A stretch of DNA of 32,492 nt, taken from Acidobacteriota bacterium (GTDB taxonomy: Bacteria > Acidobacteriota > Vicinamibacteria > Vicinamibacterales > CAVVIG01). This document shows positions 14,100 to 23,088 of the stretch, piece by piece. The translations under genes and the position numbers were made by a program. A model generated the notes under the pieces. It was not told the origin of the DNA. It ran no database searches and saw nothing but the letters and a program-made list of their open reading frames with translations. The first letter of the stretch is position 1. Each line of letters begins with the position of its first letter. Where the stretch lies: the NCBI GenBank assembly GCA_028876655.1, contig JAGWRA010000004.1:1-32492 (forward strand), given 5' to 3'.

Positions 14100-16811
14100 T
14101 TAATGGAGTTCGATCCAGCACCCGAGCCTGCGATGGTCGGTGCTGCGCGGATCGACAAGATAGGGCTGGAATCCGGCGGAGGTCGAGATGGCGATGTCGG
14201 TCCCAAGCGTCCCGGGGAGACGCGGGATTTCGATCGACCGCTGCTCACCGGGAGTGAGGTGGAGATCGAGGCTCCAGGCGCCGCTCTGCAACCGGACGTC
14301 GTTGGGGACGGGCGCATTGCGGATCAGGAGCTGCGCCGGGGCATCGTTGTCCGGCGCGAGCACGAACTCCGCGGAACCGCCCCCCGCCACCCAGGCGCCT
14401 CCTGCTTCGACATAGGCCTGTCCGCCCATGAGGAAAAGCAGCCCGGGGCCGGATCGGACGGAGCGGCGGGGAACCTGCGTGGCCAGCGGGTCGCTGGGCG
14501 GCCGCTTGCTGAGCGGCTGCAGCCAGACGTGCGACAGGCTCTGCCGGGCAGCCGCGTCGGCGTCGATGATGAGGCCGCGCGGCGTCACCGGCAGGCGGAC
14601 TTCACGCCGCAGGTCCGCCCCTGCGCCGAGCGACGCGAGGTCGACCGTCAGGATCGGCGGCAACTGGCTGTCGATGGCGAAGGCCACGGTCCCCGTGCCG
14701 GGTCGCCAGACGCCGACATCGAGCCGGTAGACACCCGCGGGCGGTGAATACATCGCGACCAGCGGCTGATCTCCAGCAGGAACGTCGGGAAGCACCGGTC
14801 CGAGGCGCAGTTGCGCGGGCAGGGCCTCTACCGGGATGCGGTGCAGGGGCCGGTACTCGAGCGCGATGTCGTGCGTCCCCGGCTCGTAGGCGCGCAGCAG
14901 CGCGATCTGGCCGGCGGCCGGAGTCATCGTCCGATCGTGGTTCATTGGCCAGACGATCGTGACGCCCAGCATGCCGGCCACCGCGGCCGCCACCGGGAGC
15001 GCCGTGGCCACACCGACGCGGCCAGCGCGCCGCTCGGCGAGGGTGAGCGCGACACCCGTCAGCAGGATCGCCCCGAGCCAGACGGCAGCCTGCAGCAGGA
15101 CATCATGGAGGACCGGCGGATCGGTCACGAACAGGCTGGGCAGGGCACGCGGCAGGTTGACGAGCGGGCTCATCCAGAGGAGCCAGTGCGCGAAGCTGTC
15201 GCGGAAGTTGTAGACGAGACTGCCGCCGTCGACGAGCGCGAAGGCCGCCGTCAGTCCCAGGCTGAACCAGAGCGCGAGCAGCCCCAGCGCGCGCGTCGTC
15301 AGGTGGCGGGCGCGGGCGAACAGGAGCGCCGCAGGGACGGCCATCGGCAGCAGGACGGGGACGAGGAATCGGACGGGCGCGCTCGTGCCGCCCCACCACA
15401 TCTGATAGGCGGCGACGACCAGGCTGTAGGGGATCTGGACGACGAGCAGCTCCAGCGTCAGCCGGCGCGAGCGGCGCCAGAGCACCCAGAGGCCAGCGGC
15501 GGCGAAGAGATAGATCGGCGCGTTCGGGAGCAGGCCGAACTGCTGGTCGAACAACAACCCGGGGATGCCCCGGGCCATGTTCGCGATCGACGACTGCGTC
15601 GCGCCGGCGTAGGGCGCGGTCGGACTGGGCGTGCCGTAGATGACGTAGAAGAACGAGAACCAGGCGATCGCGCTGATGACCGGAATCGCCAGGAAGGCCG
15701 CGGCGCGGCGGAGCGCCCCCGGTCGCCGGGCGATTTCGAGCAGCAGGCACAGCGCCAGGCAGCCCGCGATGATGGCGAAGCGCGAGTGCAGCCACGGCAG
15801 GGCGGCCAGCAGCAACCCGCGCAGCGCCCAGCGCCACGTGTCGGGCCATCCGTCGAGCGACCAGGCGCGGCCGAGGCCGACGGCGGCCGCTGGATCCGCC
15901 ACCGACTCGATGAGCGGTAACACCCCGACCAGCACGATGAGCGCACCGGGGCCGTCGGGGAAGATCGTGAAGGTGAGGAAGAAGTACGGGATGGAGAGCG
16001 CGACGGCCGCCCATCCGAACCAGGCGGCCACCGCGTCGCCGGTCAGGGCGTAAGCGGCGCGCCAGATGGCAATGGATCCCAGAGCGGCCAGCAGAACGAG
16101 AAAGATCTTCACGCCCGGATAACCGAAGAGCGCAAAGGCCGGAAGCACCAGGACGGGCAGCCCTGGCGCGTGAATTGAATAGATGTGTCCGTTCAGCCCG
16201 CGATGCAGGTAGTCCGGCTTGAGCACGGTGGGCCAGTACGCGCGGTAGTCACCGCGGCGATGAACGTTGTCGATCTGCAGGGTGTGGTCGATGAGCAGGC
16301 TCTGCGTGATGACGAGATAGTGCGGCTCGTCACCACTTGGTAATTGGCGCGCGATCGTGTGTGAGGCGACGCCCGACAGGATGCCGGCCAGCAGCGCGGC
16401 CACGAGTGAGGCGCGCGCCGGCGTTGTCAGCCAGGCGCGCCACGCGGGCCGGGGGGCGGCAGGCGCCGGCGGGCGGGCCAGCCAGAGGCCGAGCGCGACG
16501 GCCCCCCACACCCAGAATCGTGCCGGACCGGCCCAGACGAAGAAGACCGCCGGGATCCGCCACGGCCACCAGGGGAGCAGGACGATCACGGACGCCAGCA
16601 GCGGGAGCGTGCGGGAGACGGCGTTCCGGCGCCAGCAGACGGCAGCCGCGACGATCGCCAGGGTGAACAGTGCGGCGAGGAGCGCCAGGGAGGGAAGCAG
16701 GCCCAGGCGGGCCGCATCCGGACCGGCCTGGGTGACGGCCATGGTGCCGCCCGAGACCCAGAGGCTGAAAGCCGCAGCGAGGCAGGCGGCCAGGACCAGG
16801 ACGAGGCGCAT
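14100..16811 (-). CDS. Large GT-C type membrane protein with C-terminal beta domains
   Basis: A 903-residue protein. The N-terminal two thirds (1 to about 620) have about 13-15 membrane helices. The first catalytic-type loop is LPSGDEPHYLVITQSLL (about 155-171), a GDE/DE acid pair typical of GT-C enzymes in the PMT/ArnT group. The C-terminal third (about 640-903) is soluble and beta-rich, ending GFQPYLVDPRSTDHRRLG. That final motif recurs at the end of the GT-C protein encoded at 23101-24996. Its likely role is transfer of a sugar from a polyprenyl-phosphate donor onto a periplasmic glycan or protein. A TAGGAT box lies nine bases before the ATG. It sits divergently to lipoprotein 2 and convergently to lipoprotein 1. 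Wzy-like polymerase activity cannot be excluded. Confidence 0.85.
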   Translation of the reverse strand: MRLVLVLAACLAAAFSLWVSGGTMAVTQAGPDAARLGLLPSLALLAALFTLAIVAAAVCWRRNAVSRTLPLLASVIVLLPWWPWRIPAVFFVWAGPARFWVWGAVALGLWLARPPAPAAPRPAWRAWLTTPARASLVAALLAGILSGVASHTIARQLPSGDEPHYLVITQSLLIDHTLQIDNVHRRGDYRAYWPTVLKPDYLHRGLNGHIYSIHAPGLPVLVLPAFALFGYPGVKIFLVLLAALGSIAIWRAAYALTGDAVAAWFGWAAVALSIPYFFLTFTIFPDGPGALIVLVGVLPLIESVADPAAAVGLGRAWSLDGWPDTWRWALRGLLLAALPWLHSRFAIIAGCLALCLLLEIARRPGALRRAAAFLAIPVISAIAWFSFFYVIYGTPSPTAPYAGATQSSIANMARGIPGLLFDQQFGLLPNAPIYLFAAAGLWVLWRRSRRLTLELLVVQIPYSLVVAAYQMWWGGTSAPVRFLVPVLLPMAVPAALLFARARHLTTRALGLLALWFSLGLTAAFALVDGGSLVYNFRDSFAHWLLWMSPLVNLPRALPSLFVTDPPVLHDVLLQAAVWLGAILLTGVALTLAERRAGRVGVATALPVAAAVAGMLGVTIVWPMNHDRTMTPAAGQIALLRAYEPGTHDIALEYRPLHRIPVEALPAQLRLGPVLPDVPAGDQPLVAMYSPPAGVYRLDVGVWRPGTGTVAFAIDSQLPPILTVDLASLGAGADLRREVRLPVTPRGLIIDADAAARQSLSHVWLQPLSKRPPSDPLATQVPRRSVRSGPGLLFLMGGQAYVEAGGAWVAGGGSAEFVLAPDNDAPAQLLIRNAPVPNDVRLQSGAWSLDLHLTPGEQRSIEIPRLPGTLGTDIAISTSAGFQPYLVDPRSTDHRRLGCWIELH

Positions 16812-16882
16812 CAGGCGCCTATCCTACATCACGGCCGGGCCTAAACTTCGCGCGATTTCGGACCGATACGCGGTATTGCACA

Positions 16883-16930
16883 GGCCTTCCGGTCCCTGCC
16901 GCCGCAGAGGGGCGGGCGGGCCGGAGCGCC
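16883..16930 (+). promoter_or_regulatory. Long leader hairpin before lipoprotein 2
   Basis: An interrupted stem of about 17 pairs: GGC/GCC outside, TTCCGG/CCGGAG in the middle and CCC..CCGCC/GGCGG..GGG inside, with a seven-base loop near 16904-16910. It lies 28 bases before ATG 16959. The Shine-Dalgarno tract GGGAGA (about 16950-16955) is outside the stem. No T-tract follows. The divergent gap (16812-16958) holds no clear sigma-70 promoter for this gene. Confidence 0.45.
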
Positions 16931-16958
16931 GCCCGAAGATGCAAGACGAGGGAGAACG

Positions 16959-18278
16959 ATGACCAGGTATTTCCGGCTGCTCGTGCCGGTGGCTGTCGTG
17001 GCCACGGTGGCGGCGTGTACGACCGCCAAGAGTGCGAACCCGCTGAGCCCGTCCGTGGCGGGCCCGATTCCCGGCGTGTCCATCACGGCCCCGAAGGTCG
17101 TGTCGCCCTCTTCGGGCGCCGAGATCGCCGTCTCGGATCAGCCGATCACCCTGAAGGTGCAGAACGCGACGACCAATGGCGTCCGGCCGCTGTACTACAG
17201 CTTCGACGTGGCGAGCGACTCGGCCTTCAGTCACGTGGTCTTTTCGACCGGCAACGTGAAGCCGGGGACCGGCGGGGATACGTCGGTGACGCTGTCGGAC
17301 ACCCTGGGAGCCGAGCAGACCTATTACTGGCGGGCACAGGCGCTCGACGGGGCCAACACCGGGCCCTACATGGCGAGCACGAGCTTCACGGTCTACACGC
17401 CGGTCGTCATCAACGCACCCACGCCTGTTTCGCCCACTGGCGGCACGACGGTCACCTCGACGACACCGGCGCTGGTCGTCACCAACGCCACGCACACCGG
17501 ACCGGCCGGGGCGCTGACCTACACCTTCCAGATTGCGCAGGATCAGGCGTTCAGCACGGGGCTGGTGTCCGGGACGGTGGCGGAAGGGACGAGCCAGACG
17601 CAGTTCACCCCGGCGTCGGCCCTGGCCTACTCGACGACCTTCTACTGGCGCGCGCGGGCCGCCGACCCGTCGCATACGGGCGGCTGGTCGCAGACGGAGA
17701 GCTTCGTGACGCCCGCCGCGCCCACGACCGGCGGCGGGGGCGGGGGCACTGGCGGGGGCGGCAGCGGCGGAGGGAGCAGCGTGCCCGGCGGCTTCGATCT
17801 GAACAGCGTCCAGATCGTCGGCGGCAGCCCCGATATCCGGAGCTGGCAGGTCACGGCGCAGATCACGTCGCTCTCGTTCTCGAACGGGTCGATCAATATC
17901 AACTACACGAAGAACTGCCAGTGGCCGTCGGCCGACATCGGCGGCGGAACGCTGCAGGAGGCGACGATCTGGATCTTCGAGAAGATCGGCGGGCAGTGGT
18001 ACGGCACGGGCGGTGAGCGCCTGCGGCCGTGCCAGACCAGCAAGGATCTGACGAACCCGTCGGACATCGCCACCGGCTGGTTCTACTCGGGACAGTGGGC
18101 GCCGATGACCGGGTACGTGCCGGCCCCGGGCGAGGTGGTCGGCTTCATGGTCACCGACGGGTCGACCCGGGCCGACAACAACGCGCCGGTGCACGAGCGG
18201 TCGGGTGTGGTCCTCGTCGGCTTCCCGGCCAACGGCGTCAGCACGAGCTATCCGCCGTTCCTCTGGCAGGAACCGTAA
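16959..18278 (+). CDS. Lipoprotein 2: paralogue of lipoprotein 1 with Gly-rich linker
   Basis: A 439-residue predicted lipoprotein (lipobox TVAAC, C20). The layout is as in lipoprotein 1: repeat 1 about 41-147 (QPITLKVQNAT, YYWRAQA), repeat 2 about 150-251 (ALTYTFQIAQD, FYWRARA), then a Gly/Ser linker (about 258-274) absent from the paralogue, and a C-terminal domain (279-439) starting FDLNSVQIVGG, with IWIFEKIGGQWYGTGGERLRPCQ and PAPGEVVGF. The QPITL(T/K)(I/V)QNAT strand and FDLNxV...WxFxKIxGxWYG blocks are shared with lipoprotein 1, so the two arose by duplication. A GAGGGAGA Shine-Dalgarno sequence precedes the ATG. Probably outer-membrane anchored; no catalytic residues are recognised. 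Confidence 0.9.
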   Translation: MTRYFRLLVPVAVVATVAACTTAKSANPLSPSVAGPIPGVSITAPKVVSPSSGAEIAVSDQPITLKVQNATTNGVRPLYYSFDVASDSAFSHVVFSTGNVKPGTGGDTSVTLSDTLGAEQTYYWRAQALDGANTGPYMASTSFTVYTPVVINAPTPVSPTGGTTVTSTTPALVVTNATHTGPAGALTYTFQIAQDQAFSTGLVSGTVAEGTSQTQFTPASALAYSTTFYWRARAADPSHTGGWSQTESFVTPAAPTTGGGGGGTGGGGSGGGSSVPGGFDLNSVQIVGGSPDIRSWQVTAQITSLSFSNGSININYTKNCQWPSADIGGGTLQEATIWIFEKIGGQWYGTGGERLRPCQTSKDLTNPSDIATGWFYSGQWAPMTGYVPAPGEVVGFMVTDGSTRADNNAPVHERSGVVLVGFPANGVSTSYPPFLWQEP

Positions 18279-18308
18279 GGCGGCCGGCGCGCGCGCAATC
18301 GGTTCAGA

Positions 18309-18338
18309 CAACGGGCCGGCCCTGGTGCCGGCCCGTTG
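18309..18338 (+). terminator. Hairpin terminator between lipoprotein 2 and convergent flippase gene
   Basis: A perfect 12-bp stem, CAACGGGCCGGC (18309-18320) with GCCGGCCCGTTG (18327-18338), and a six-base loop. GCCGTTTCC follows on the + strand. It lies between two convergent genes and may serve both. Confidence 0.7.
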
Positions 18339-18373
18339 CCGTTTCCAGACCGTGTCAGTGCCGTGTGGTGCGC

Positions 18374-19636
18374 CTACGAGGGCGGCGCCTCTGTGGCCGG
18401 CGCCCCCAGCGTCAGCCCCCACAGCAGGATGGCCACGCTGACGGCCTCGCCGATGACCGTGGCCCACGCCGCCCCGTCGATCCCGAGCCTGGGGATCAGG
18501 TACAGGTTGAAGCCGACGTTGACCGCCAGGCCGACGATGCCCGTCTTCAGCAGGAGCCGCTCGCGGTTGGCTGAAATCGCGATGGCGTGCAGGATCCAGA
18601 TCGCGAAGACGAAGATGGCGCCGGCGGCGAGGATCCGCAGCGCGCTGGCCGCGGGAAGGTAGTCGGCCCCGAACAGCAGCCGCAGGAGCGGCGCGGCGAC
18701 GAACCAGGTGACACCGCCGATGACGACGGACAGCGCCACCGAGGCGGCCACCGCGCGCCAGGCGAGCGTCCGGTGGCCCCGCAGGTCCGTGATGAACAGG
18801 CGTGACAGCCGCGGCGTCAGCACGCCGGCCAGGAGCGCCGGAGCGTACGTGAGCCCCTCGTAGATGCGATAGGCCGCGCTGTACCAGCCGGTCTCGGCGT
18901 TGGTCCGCAGGATCCCGAGCAGTACCGTATCGATGTACGAGTACAGGTTCAGGATGATCATGAAGACGCCGAAGGGGATGGCCGTTCGCTGCAGTTCCGA
19001 CCAGATGGCGCGATCGAACGCCAGGCCGACCGAGCCCATCTTCGCGCGGACGAAGGCAGCCGTGAGCAGCAGGGCGATCACCCGCGAACCGAGGAAGGTG
19101 AGCGCCAGCCCTCGCAGGCCGGCGCCGGCCGCCAGCGCCGTGCAGCCCAGGGCCACCAACAGCAGCCGGTCGAGGCCGACGACGAGACTCTCCCAGCCGA
19201 AGCGCTCGAGCCCCTGGAACACCCCGCGGACCGTCAGCAGGTAGGACCGGAGGACGGACGACCCGCCGAGCAGGTAGCACGCCAGCCGCACGTCGGGCTC
19301 GGATCGCAGCAGCGTGGCGATCGTGGCGAGCACGACCAGCGCCAGCCCGGCCCAGATCAGCTTCAGCCCGAAGGCGTTCGCCAGCACGGAGCCGGCGCGG
19401 GTGCGGTCCCGCGCGACGGCCCGGACCGTCACCTGGTTCAGGCCGAAGTCCATCAACGTTTCGAAGATCGTGGCCAGGGCGAGCGCGTAGGCGAACTTGC
19501 CGTACTCCGCATCACCGAGCGTGCGGCCGGCGACGATGATCAGGATCAGCAGGAGCGCCGCGCTGCCGTTCGTGAGCCCGGAATAGAACAGGTTCCAGGC
19601 GAACGTCCGCCAGTCGCGGTCTGCGGCCGCCGTCAT
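18374..19636 (-). CDS. Wzx-type polysaccharide flippase (MATE/MOP superfamily)
   Basis: A 420-residue membrane protein with about 12 helices. The N-terminal WRTFAWNLFYSGLTNGSAALLLILIIVAGRTLGDAEYGKFAYALALA pattern (a GxxxYGxFxxA-type segment after TM1) is characteristic of Wzx/RfbX O-antigen flippases. It also has the internal hydrophobic repeat of MOP transporters. Wzx moves undecaprenyl-diphosphate-linked oligosaccharide repeat units to the periplasm. It is last of four genes coupled by ATGA overlaps (its ATG 19636 overlaps the GT4 stop). This argues that the locus makes a lipid-linked repeat unit, although no classical Wzy polymerase is seen. Confidence 0.92.
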   Translation of the reverse strand: MTAAADRDWRTFAWNLFYSGLTNGSAALLLILIIVAGRTLGDAEYGKFAYALALATIFETLMDFGLNQVTVRAVARDRTRAGSVLANAFGLKLIWAGLALVVLATIATLLRSEPDVRLACYLLGGSSVLRSYLLTVRGVFQGLERFGWESLVVGLDRLLLVALGCTALAAGAGLRGLALTFLGSRVIALLLTAAFVRAKMGSVGLAFDRAIWSELQRTAIPFGVFMIILNLYSYIDTVLLGILRTNAETGWYSAAYRIYEGLTYAPALLAGVLTPRLSRLFITDLRGHRTLAWRAVAASVALSVVIGGVTWFVAAPLLRLLFGADYLPAASALRILAAGAIFVFAIWILHAIAISANRERLLLKTGIVGLAVNVGFNLYLIPRLGIDGAAWATVIGEAVSVAILLWGLTLGAPATEAPPS

Positions 19637-20850
19637 CGTCCGCCTCCGGCGGCCAGCGCGACGAAGAGATCCGCCGTACGGCCGAAGACGACGGCTTCGT
19701 CGAACGAGCGCTCGACCGTGGCTCGCGCGGCCGCCGCCAGCCGGCCGCGCAGACCGGCGTCGTCGATCAGGCGGCGGAGCGGTGCCGCCAGCCCGGCGGG
19801 ATCCTCTGGCGGGGCGAACAGCGCGTTGTCCTCGTCCGAGAGGTAGTCGCGCATGCCGCCGACGCGCGAGGCCACCACGGCGAGCCCGGTGGCCATCGCT
19901 TCGATGACGGAGATCCCGAAGGCTTCGAAGTGAGACGGCTGGACGAAGATGTCGGCGGCGCGCAGCAGGCGGGCCGTGTCCTGGCGCGGTCCCGTGAAGA
20001 TAACGCGATCCTCCAGCTGGTGCGAGGCGACGAAGTCACGCGCGCGCGGTCCGGCGTCCCAGGCATGGCCGGGCATGTCCGGACCGACGACCACCAGGGT
20101 CGCCTCCGGTCGGTCGACGAGGTTCCACGCCTGCACCAGGTCGAGCACTCCCTTCTCCAGGCTCAGCCGTCCCAGGAAGAGACAGATGGGGCGGCCCGCC
20201 GGCCAGCCCTCCTCCGCCCGGATCCGGTCGCGCTCTCCGGGAAGAGGGGGCCGGAACTCCGCGACGTCGATCGAGTGCGGCATGTAGTGGACCCGCGCGG
20301 GCGGCACGCCACTCTCGAGCGCCTCGCGTTCGATCTCGCGCGAGATGCAGAGGAAGGCGGTCGCCGATCGGTAGGCGGCCGACAGGGGGCGCTTCAGCCA
20401 GCGCGCCAGCCGGCCAGCCGGTGCGATGCGGCAGCGGACGAGGGCGGGATTCCAGTTGGCGCACGACAGCACACCGGTTGTCCCCGCCTGCACGATCACC
20501 GGGCGGCCGAGGAGCCGGCCCGCGGCGAGAGCGGCCAGGCCGATACCGCGGTAGTCGATGCAGCAGATGAGGTCGTACCGCGCGCGGAGCCGCAGCAGCG
20601 CGAGAAAGGCGAAGGGGAGCATCCGCCACTTGCCACCCGGCGAGCGCTCGCCGGCCGGCGGCACCCGCACGACCGGGACGCCGTCGATCACCTCTTCGTG
20701 CGGTGCCCCCGGCCGGACCCGCTTGGTGACGACCAGCACGTCGAAGCCCTGCCGATGGAGGAAGGCGGCGAGACGCCGGGCGTTGGTTTCGACGCCCCCG
20801 AGCACGGGGTGGTAGTAAGTCGTCAGCAGCAGGATGCGCGGGCGGCTCAT
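19633..20850 (-). CDS. GT4 family (GT-B) glycosyltransferase
   Basis: A 405-residue cytoplasmic/peripheral enzyme. The N-terminal Rossmann part has TYYHPVLGGVETNARRLA (11-28), a glycine loop typical of GT4 acceptor domains. The C-terminal domain has FLGRLSLEKGVLDL (225-238) and the E-x7-E motif with E309 and E317 (HFEAFGISVIEAMATG), which binds the nucleotide-sugar donor. I chose ATG 20850, which overlaps the previous stop (ATGA); longer in-frame sequence upstream is antisense-like. It retains the anomeric configuration as in other GT4 enzymes. It probably adds a sugar to the growing repeat unit. Sugar and linkage cannot be determined. Confidence 0.93.
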   Translation of the reverse strand: MSRPRILLLTTYYHPVLGGVETNARRLAAFLHRQGFDVLVVTKRVRPGAPHEEVIDGVPVVRVPPAGERSPGGKWRMLPFAFLALLRLRARYDLICCIDYRGIGLAALAAGRLLGRPVIVQAGTTGVLSCANWNPALVRCRIAPAGRLARWLKRPLSAAYRSATAFLCISREIEREALESGVPPARVHYMPHSIDVAEFRPPLPGERDRIRAEEGWPAGRPICLFLGRLSLEKGVLDLVQAWNLVDRPEATLVVVGPDMPGHAWDAGPRARDFVASHQLEDRVIFTGPRQDTARLLRAADIFVQPSHFEAFGISVIEAMATGLAVVASRVGGMRDYLSDEDNALFAPPEDPAGLAAPLRRLIDDAGLRGRLAAAARATVERSFDEAVVFGRTADLFVALAAGGGR

Positions 20851-21914
20851 CGCGGCAGGACCGTGTGGGTCAGCAGCCACCAGTAGGCCGCGAGCGCGCG
20901 CTCGTAGCTCTGCTTGCCCCAGCGGATGAGGACGTTGCCGGCCAGGTCGTCGCGGATCACGAGCGGATCGGCGCACAGCAGTTCCGCGTCCTGGCGCACG
21001 CGAATGCGCCGGGTGAGGGCCCGGTCGGCCGGCAGCGCCGGGAGCATGGCGATCAGGCCGCCAACGGCGCGGAAGTACGTCTTCCCATGACCCTTCACGA
21101 CGAGCATGGCGAACTGCAGGGGCTCGTGAACGAGCAGCGCGGGCAGGATGGCGAGGAGCGTCCGCACCTGGTAGTTCTTCAGCATGAAGTGCCACCGGTT
21201 GCGGATCTGATAGTAGAAGAGCCACGTGCCGCGCGGACGGCTGTAGTGCAGCAGGACCGAGTCTGGCACCTCCAGGATCTCGTATCCCGCGAGCTTGATC
21301 CGGTGCGAGAAGTCGCCGTCCTCCTTGCCGATGAAGTACCGCTCGTCGAACAGGCCGACCTCGATGGCCGCCTGGCGGTCGAGCAGCAGGCCGCAGGTCG
21401 GCGCGGCGCCGATATCGGCGAGCTGATGCGGGTGGTCGGCGAGCGGCCGATCCAGCCAGGGGTTCACCGCCTCGCAGATGTAGTGGAGACTGCCTCCGGC
21501 GTACTGAATGACGTCGGGACGGCTCTGGTGCACCACGATCGGACTGCCGACCTTCGCGCGCGGATGGGCCCGCATGGCCTCCCGCAGCCGCTGGACGGTA
21601 TCGGGCCGGAGCACGACGTCCGCGTCCATCAGGAACACGTACGGCAGCGGGGCCTCGCGGATGCCGACATTGCGGCCCGGGCTGGGTCCATCGTTCCGAT
21701 CGAGACGGTGCTGCCGGATCTCGGGCCACTCCCGCGCCAGCCAGTCCCCGGTGCCGTCGGTGCTGGCGACGTCGACGACCATGATCCGGGCCGCCGGGCA
21801 GCCGGCCGCCTGCAGCGAGTCGAGCGCCGTCACCAGCCGCTCGCGGGAGTTGTGCGCGACGATGGCCACCGCCACGTCGTCCGGGAAGGGGAGCTGGGCG
21901 GCGGAGGTCATCAT
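20847..21914 (-). CDS. GT2 family (GT-A) glycosyltransferase, rhamnosyltransferase-like
   Basis: A 355-residue enzyme. Motifs are AIVAHNSRERL (17-27), VDVASTDGT (47-55), the DxD-type LMDADVVL (95-102) and IGKEDGDFSHRI (195-206), which carries the ED pair of the catalytic region. A hydrophobic stretch near 255-300 (LLAILPALLVHEPLQFAML) suggests membrane association. This pattern is common in WcaA/RfbF-like and rhamnosyltransferase-type GT2 enzymes of polysaccharide loci. ATG 21914 overlaps the deacetylase stop by ATGA, and its own stop overlaps the GT4 start by ATGA. Donor specificity is unknown. Confidence 0.92.
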   Translation of the reverse strand: MMTSAAQLPFPDDVAVAIVAHNSRERLVTALDSLQAAGCPAARIMVVDVASTDGTGDWLAREWPEIRQHRLDRNDGPSPGRNVGIREAPLPYVFLMDADVVLRPDTVQRLREAMRAHPRAKVGSPIVVHQSRPDVIQYAGGSLHYICEAVNPWLDRPLADHPHQLADIGAAPTCGLLLDRQAAIEVGLFDERYFIGKEDGDFSHRIKLAGYEILEVPDSVLLHYSRPRGTWLFYYQIRNRWHFMLKNYQVRTLLAILPALLVHEPLQFAMLVVKGHGKTYFRAVGGLIAMLPALPADRALTRRIRVRQDAELLCADPLVIRDDLAGNVLIRWGKQSYERALAAYWWLLTHTVLPR

Positions 21915-23050
21915 CGGGTGCGGGCAGGAATGGACCACGAGCGGCCGCGGCGCGGGAGCCGGTAGAGATGTTTGTTGGGGAGGCGCTTCAGCCGGTACAC
22001 CGGATCGCCGGCCCGCACCGCCAGCGCTCCCCGGATCCGGTTCGAGAAGGCCGTCTGGTAACCCGTCGCGCGGAGCGCGCGGAGCGTCACCTCGCCCCCC
22101 ACCCCCCAGGGCAGGCAGATGTGGCGGACGTGTCGCGTGCCGAGGCGCGCGTTCAGGATTTCGCGGCTGCGTCCGAGCTGGTCGATGATGGCGCGCTGCT
22201 GCTCGTCGGCCGTCTCGTACGAGGCTTGCAGCGCCGGCCGGACGAGGGCGGCCAGTTCTCGGCGCCAGCCCGGACGTTCGAAGAACGCCGGGCCTCCGTT
22301 GGCGGCGACATGGGCCATCGGGCGCTGTCGCGCCTCGTCGGGGACGAGGAAGCGGAGGCCGTCGGACATGCGCGACCGCTGCAGGAAGAGCGGGGCGCCG
22401 AGTTCCTCCGGCGCCTGATAGCGCCAGCGGGGGGCTGCCTCGACGAGAGGCCGGCTCAGCCGGTAGCCCGCGGCGTACGCGGGCGTGACGAAGTCCATCA
22501 GGCGGTCGGCGGTGAAGATCATCGCGTGGGAGAGCGTGTGCGACTGTACGTCGACGACGCCGCTGTCGTGCAGCGCCTTCAGCTCGGGCCAGGTCGCAAA
22601 CGGCGTGTCGGACCGGTCGAGCGCGCCCGGCGTCTCGAGGCCATCGTCGATGGTCGGCCGCAGTCCGTCCGCCTCCGTCACCCGTTCGGGGATGGCGTAG
22701 GTGATGGCGCGGAAGCCATACCTCCGCAGCAGCGGGCCGGCGACCGTCCAGAGGCTGGCCCAGGCGTCGTCGAAGCCGAGCGCAACGTGGAACGGACCGG
22801 GATGGACGCCGTCGACGACCAGCCGGGCGATCGCCTCCGAGTCGACGGTCGTGTAGCCGTTCTCTGCGAGGAACTGCAGCTTCGGCTCGAGCTCGGCCGG
22901 CGTCACCTCGTGAAAATGGAACACGGGCAGGAACCCGGCCGGCGACGCCCCGAACAGGAACGCCGGATACCGCCCGGACAGCAGATCGATCAGCCCACGC
23001 ACCGGGCCGCCCCGCTCGTTGAACGGCACCCGCGTCGTGCGTCCGCTCAT
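21911..23050 (-). CDS. Polysaccharide deacetylase (NodB/CE4-like)
   Basis: A 379-residue protein. The N-terminal LPVFHFHEVTP (41-51) matches the conserved first strand of the NodB homology fold. The metal/catalytic motif is LGFDDAW (91-97; D94, D95), a variant of TFDDG, and VQSHTLSH (168-175) gives the HxxxH zinc pair (H171, H175). A later RHICLPWG segment matches the RxPxG/Pro-rich motif in degenerate form. No signal peptide is evident, so it may act on cytoplasmic glycolipid intermediates. I chose ATG 23050. It starts a four-gene chain (deacetylase, GT2, GT4, flippase) with ATGA overlaps. N-deacetylation of a HexNAc in the repeat unit is the likely role; the degenerate motif makes this moderately sure. 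Confidence 0.88.
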   Translation of the reverse strand: MSGRTTRVPFNERGGPVRGLIDLLSGRYPAFLFGASPAGFLPVFHFHEVTPAELEPKLQFLAENGYTTVDSEAIARLVVDGVHPGPFHVALGFDDAWASLWTVAGPLLRRYGFRAITYAIPERVTEADGLRPTIDDGLETPGALDRSDTPFATWPELKALHDSGVVDVQSHTLSHAMIFTADRLMDFVTPAYAAGYRLSRPLVEAAPRWRYQAPEELGAPLFLQRSRMSDGLRFLVPDEARQRPMAHVAANGGPAFFERPGWRRELAALVRPALQASYETADEQQRAIIDQLGRSREILNARLGTRHVRHICLPWGVGGEVTLRALRATGYQTAFSNRIRGALAVRAGDPVYRLKRLPNKHLYRLPRRGRSWSIPARTR

Positions 23051-23088
23051 CGGGATGCCCCTGCACACACCAGCATGAGACTGTATCG

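Noticed and set aside
16824-19280. 818-residue - strand frame over lipoprotein 2 and the flippase
   Set aside because: Composition is Arg/Gly/Ala low complexity with no motif. The true gene on that strand here is the flippase in another frame.
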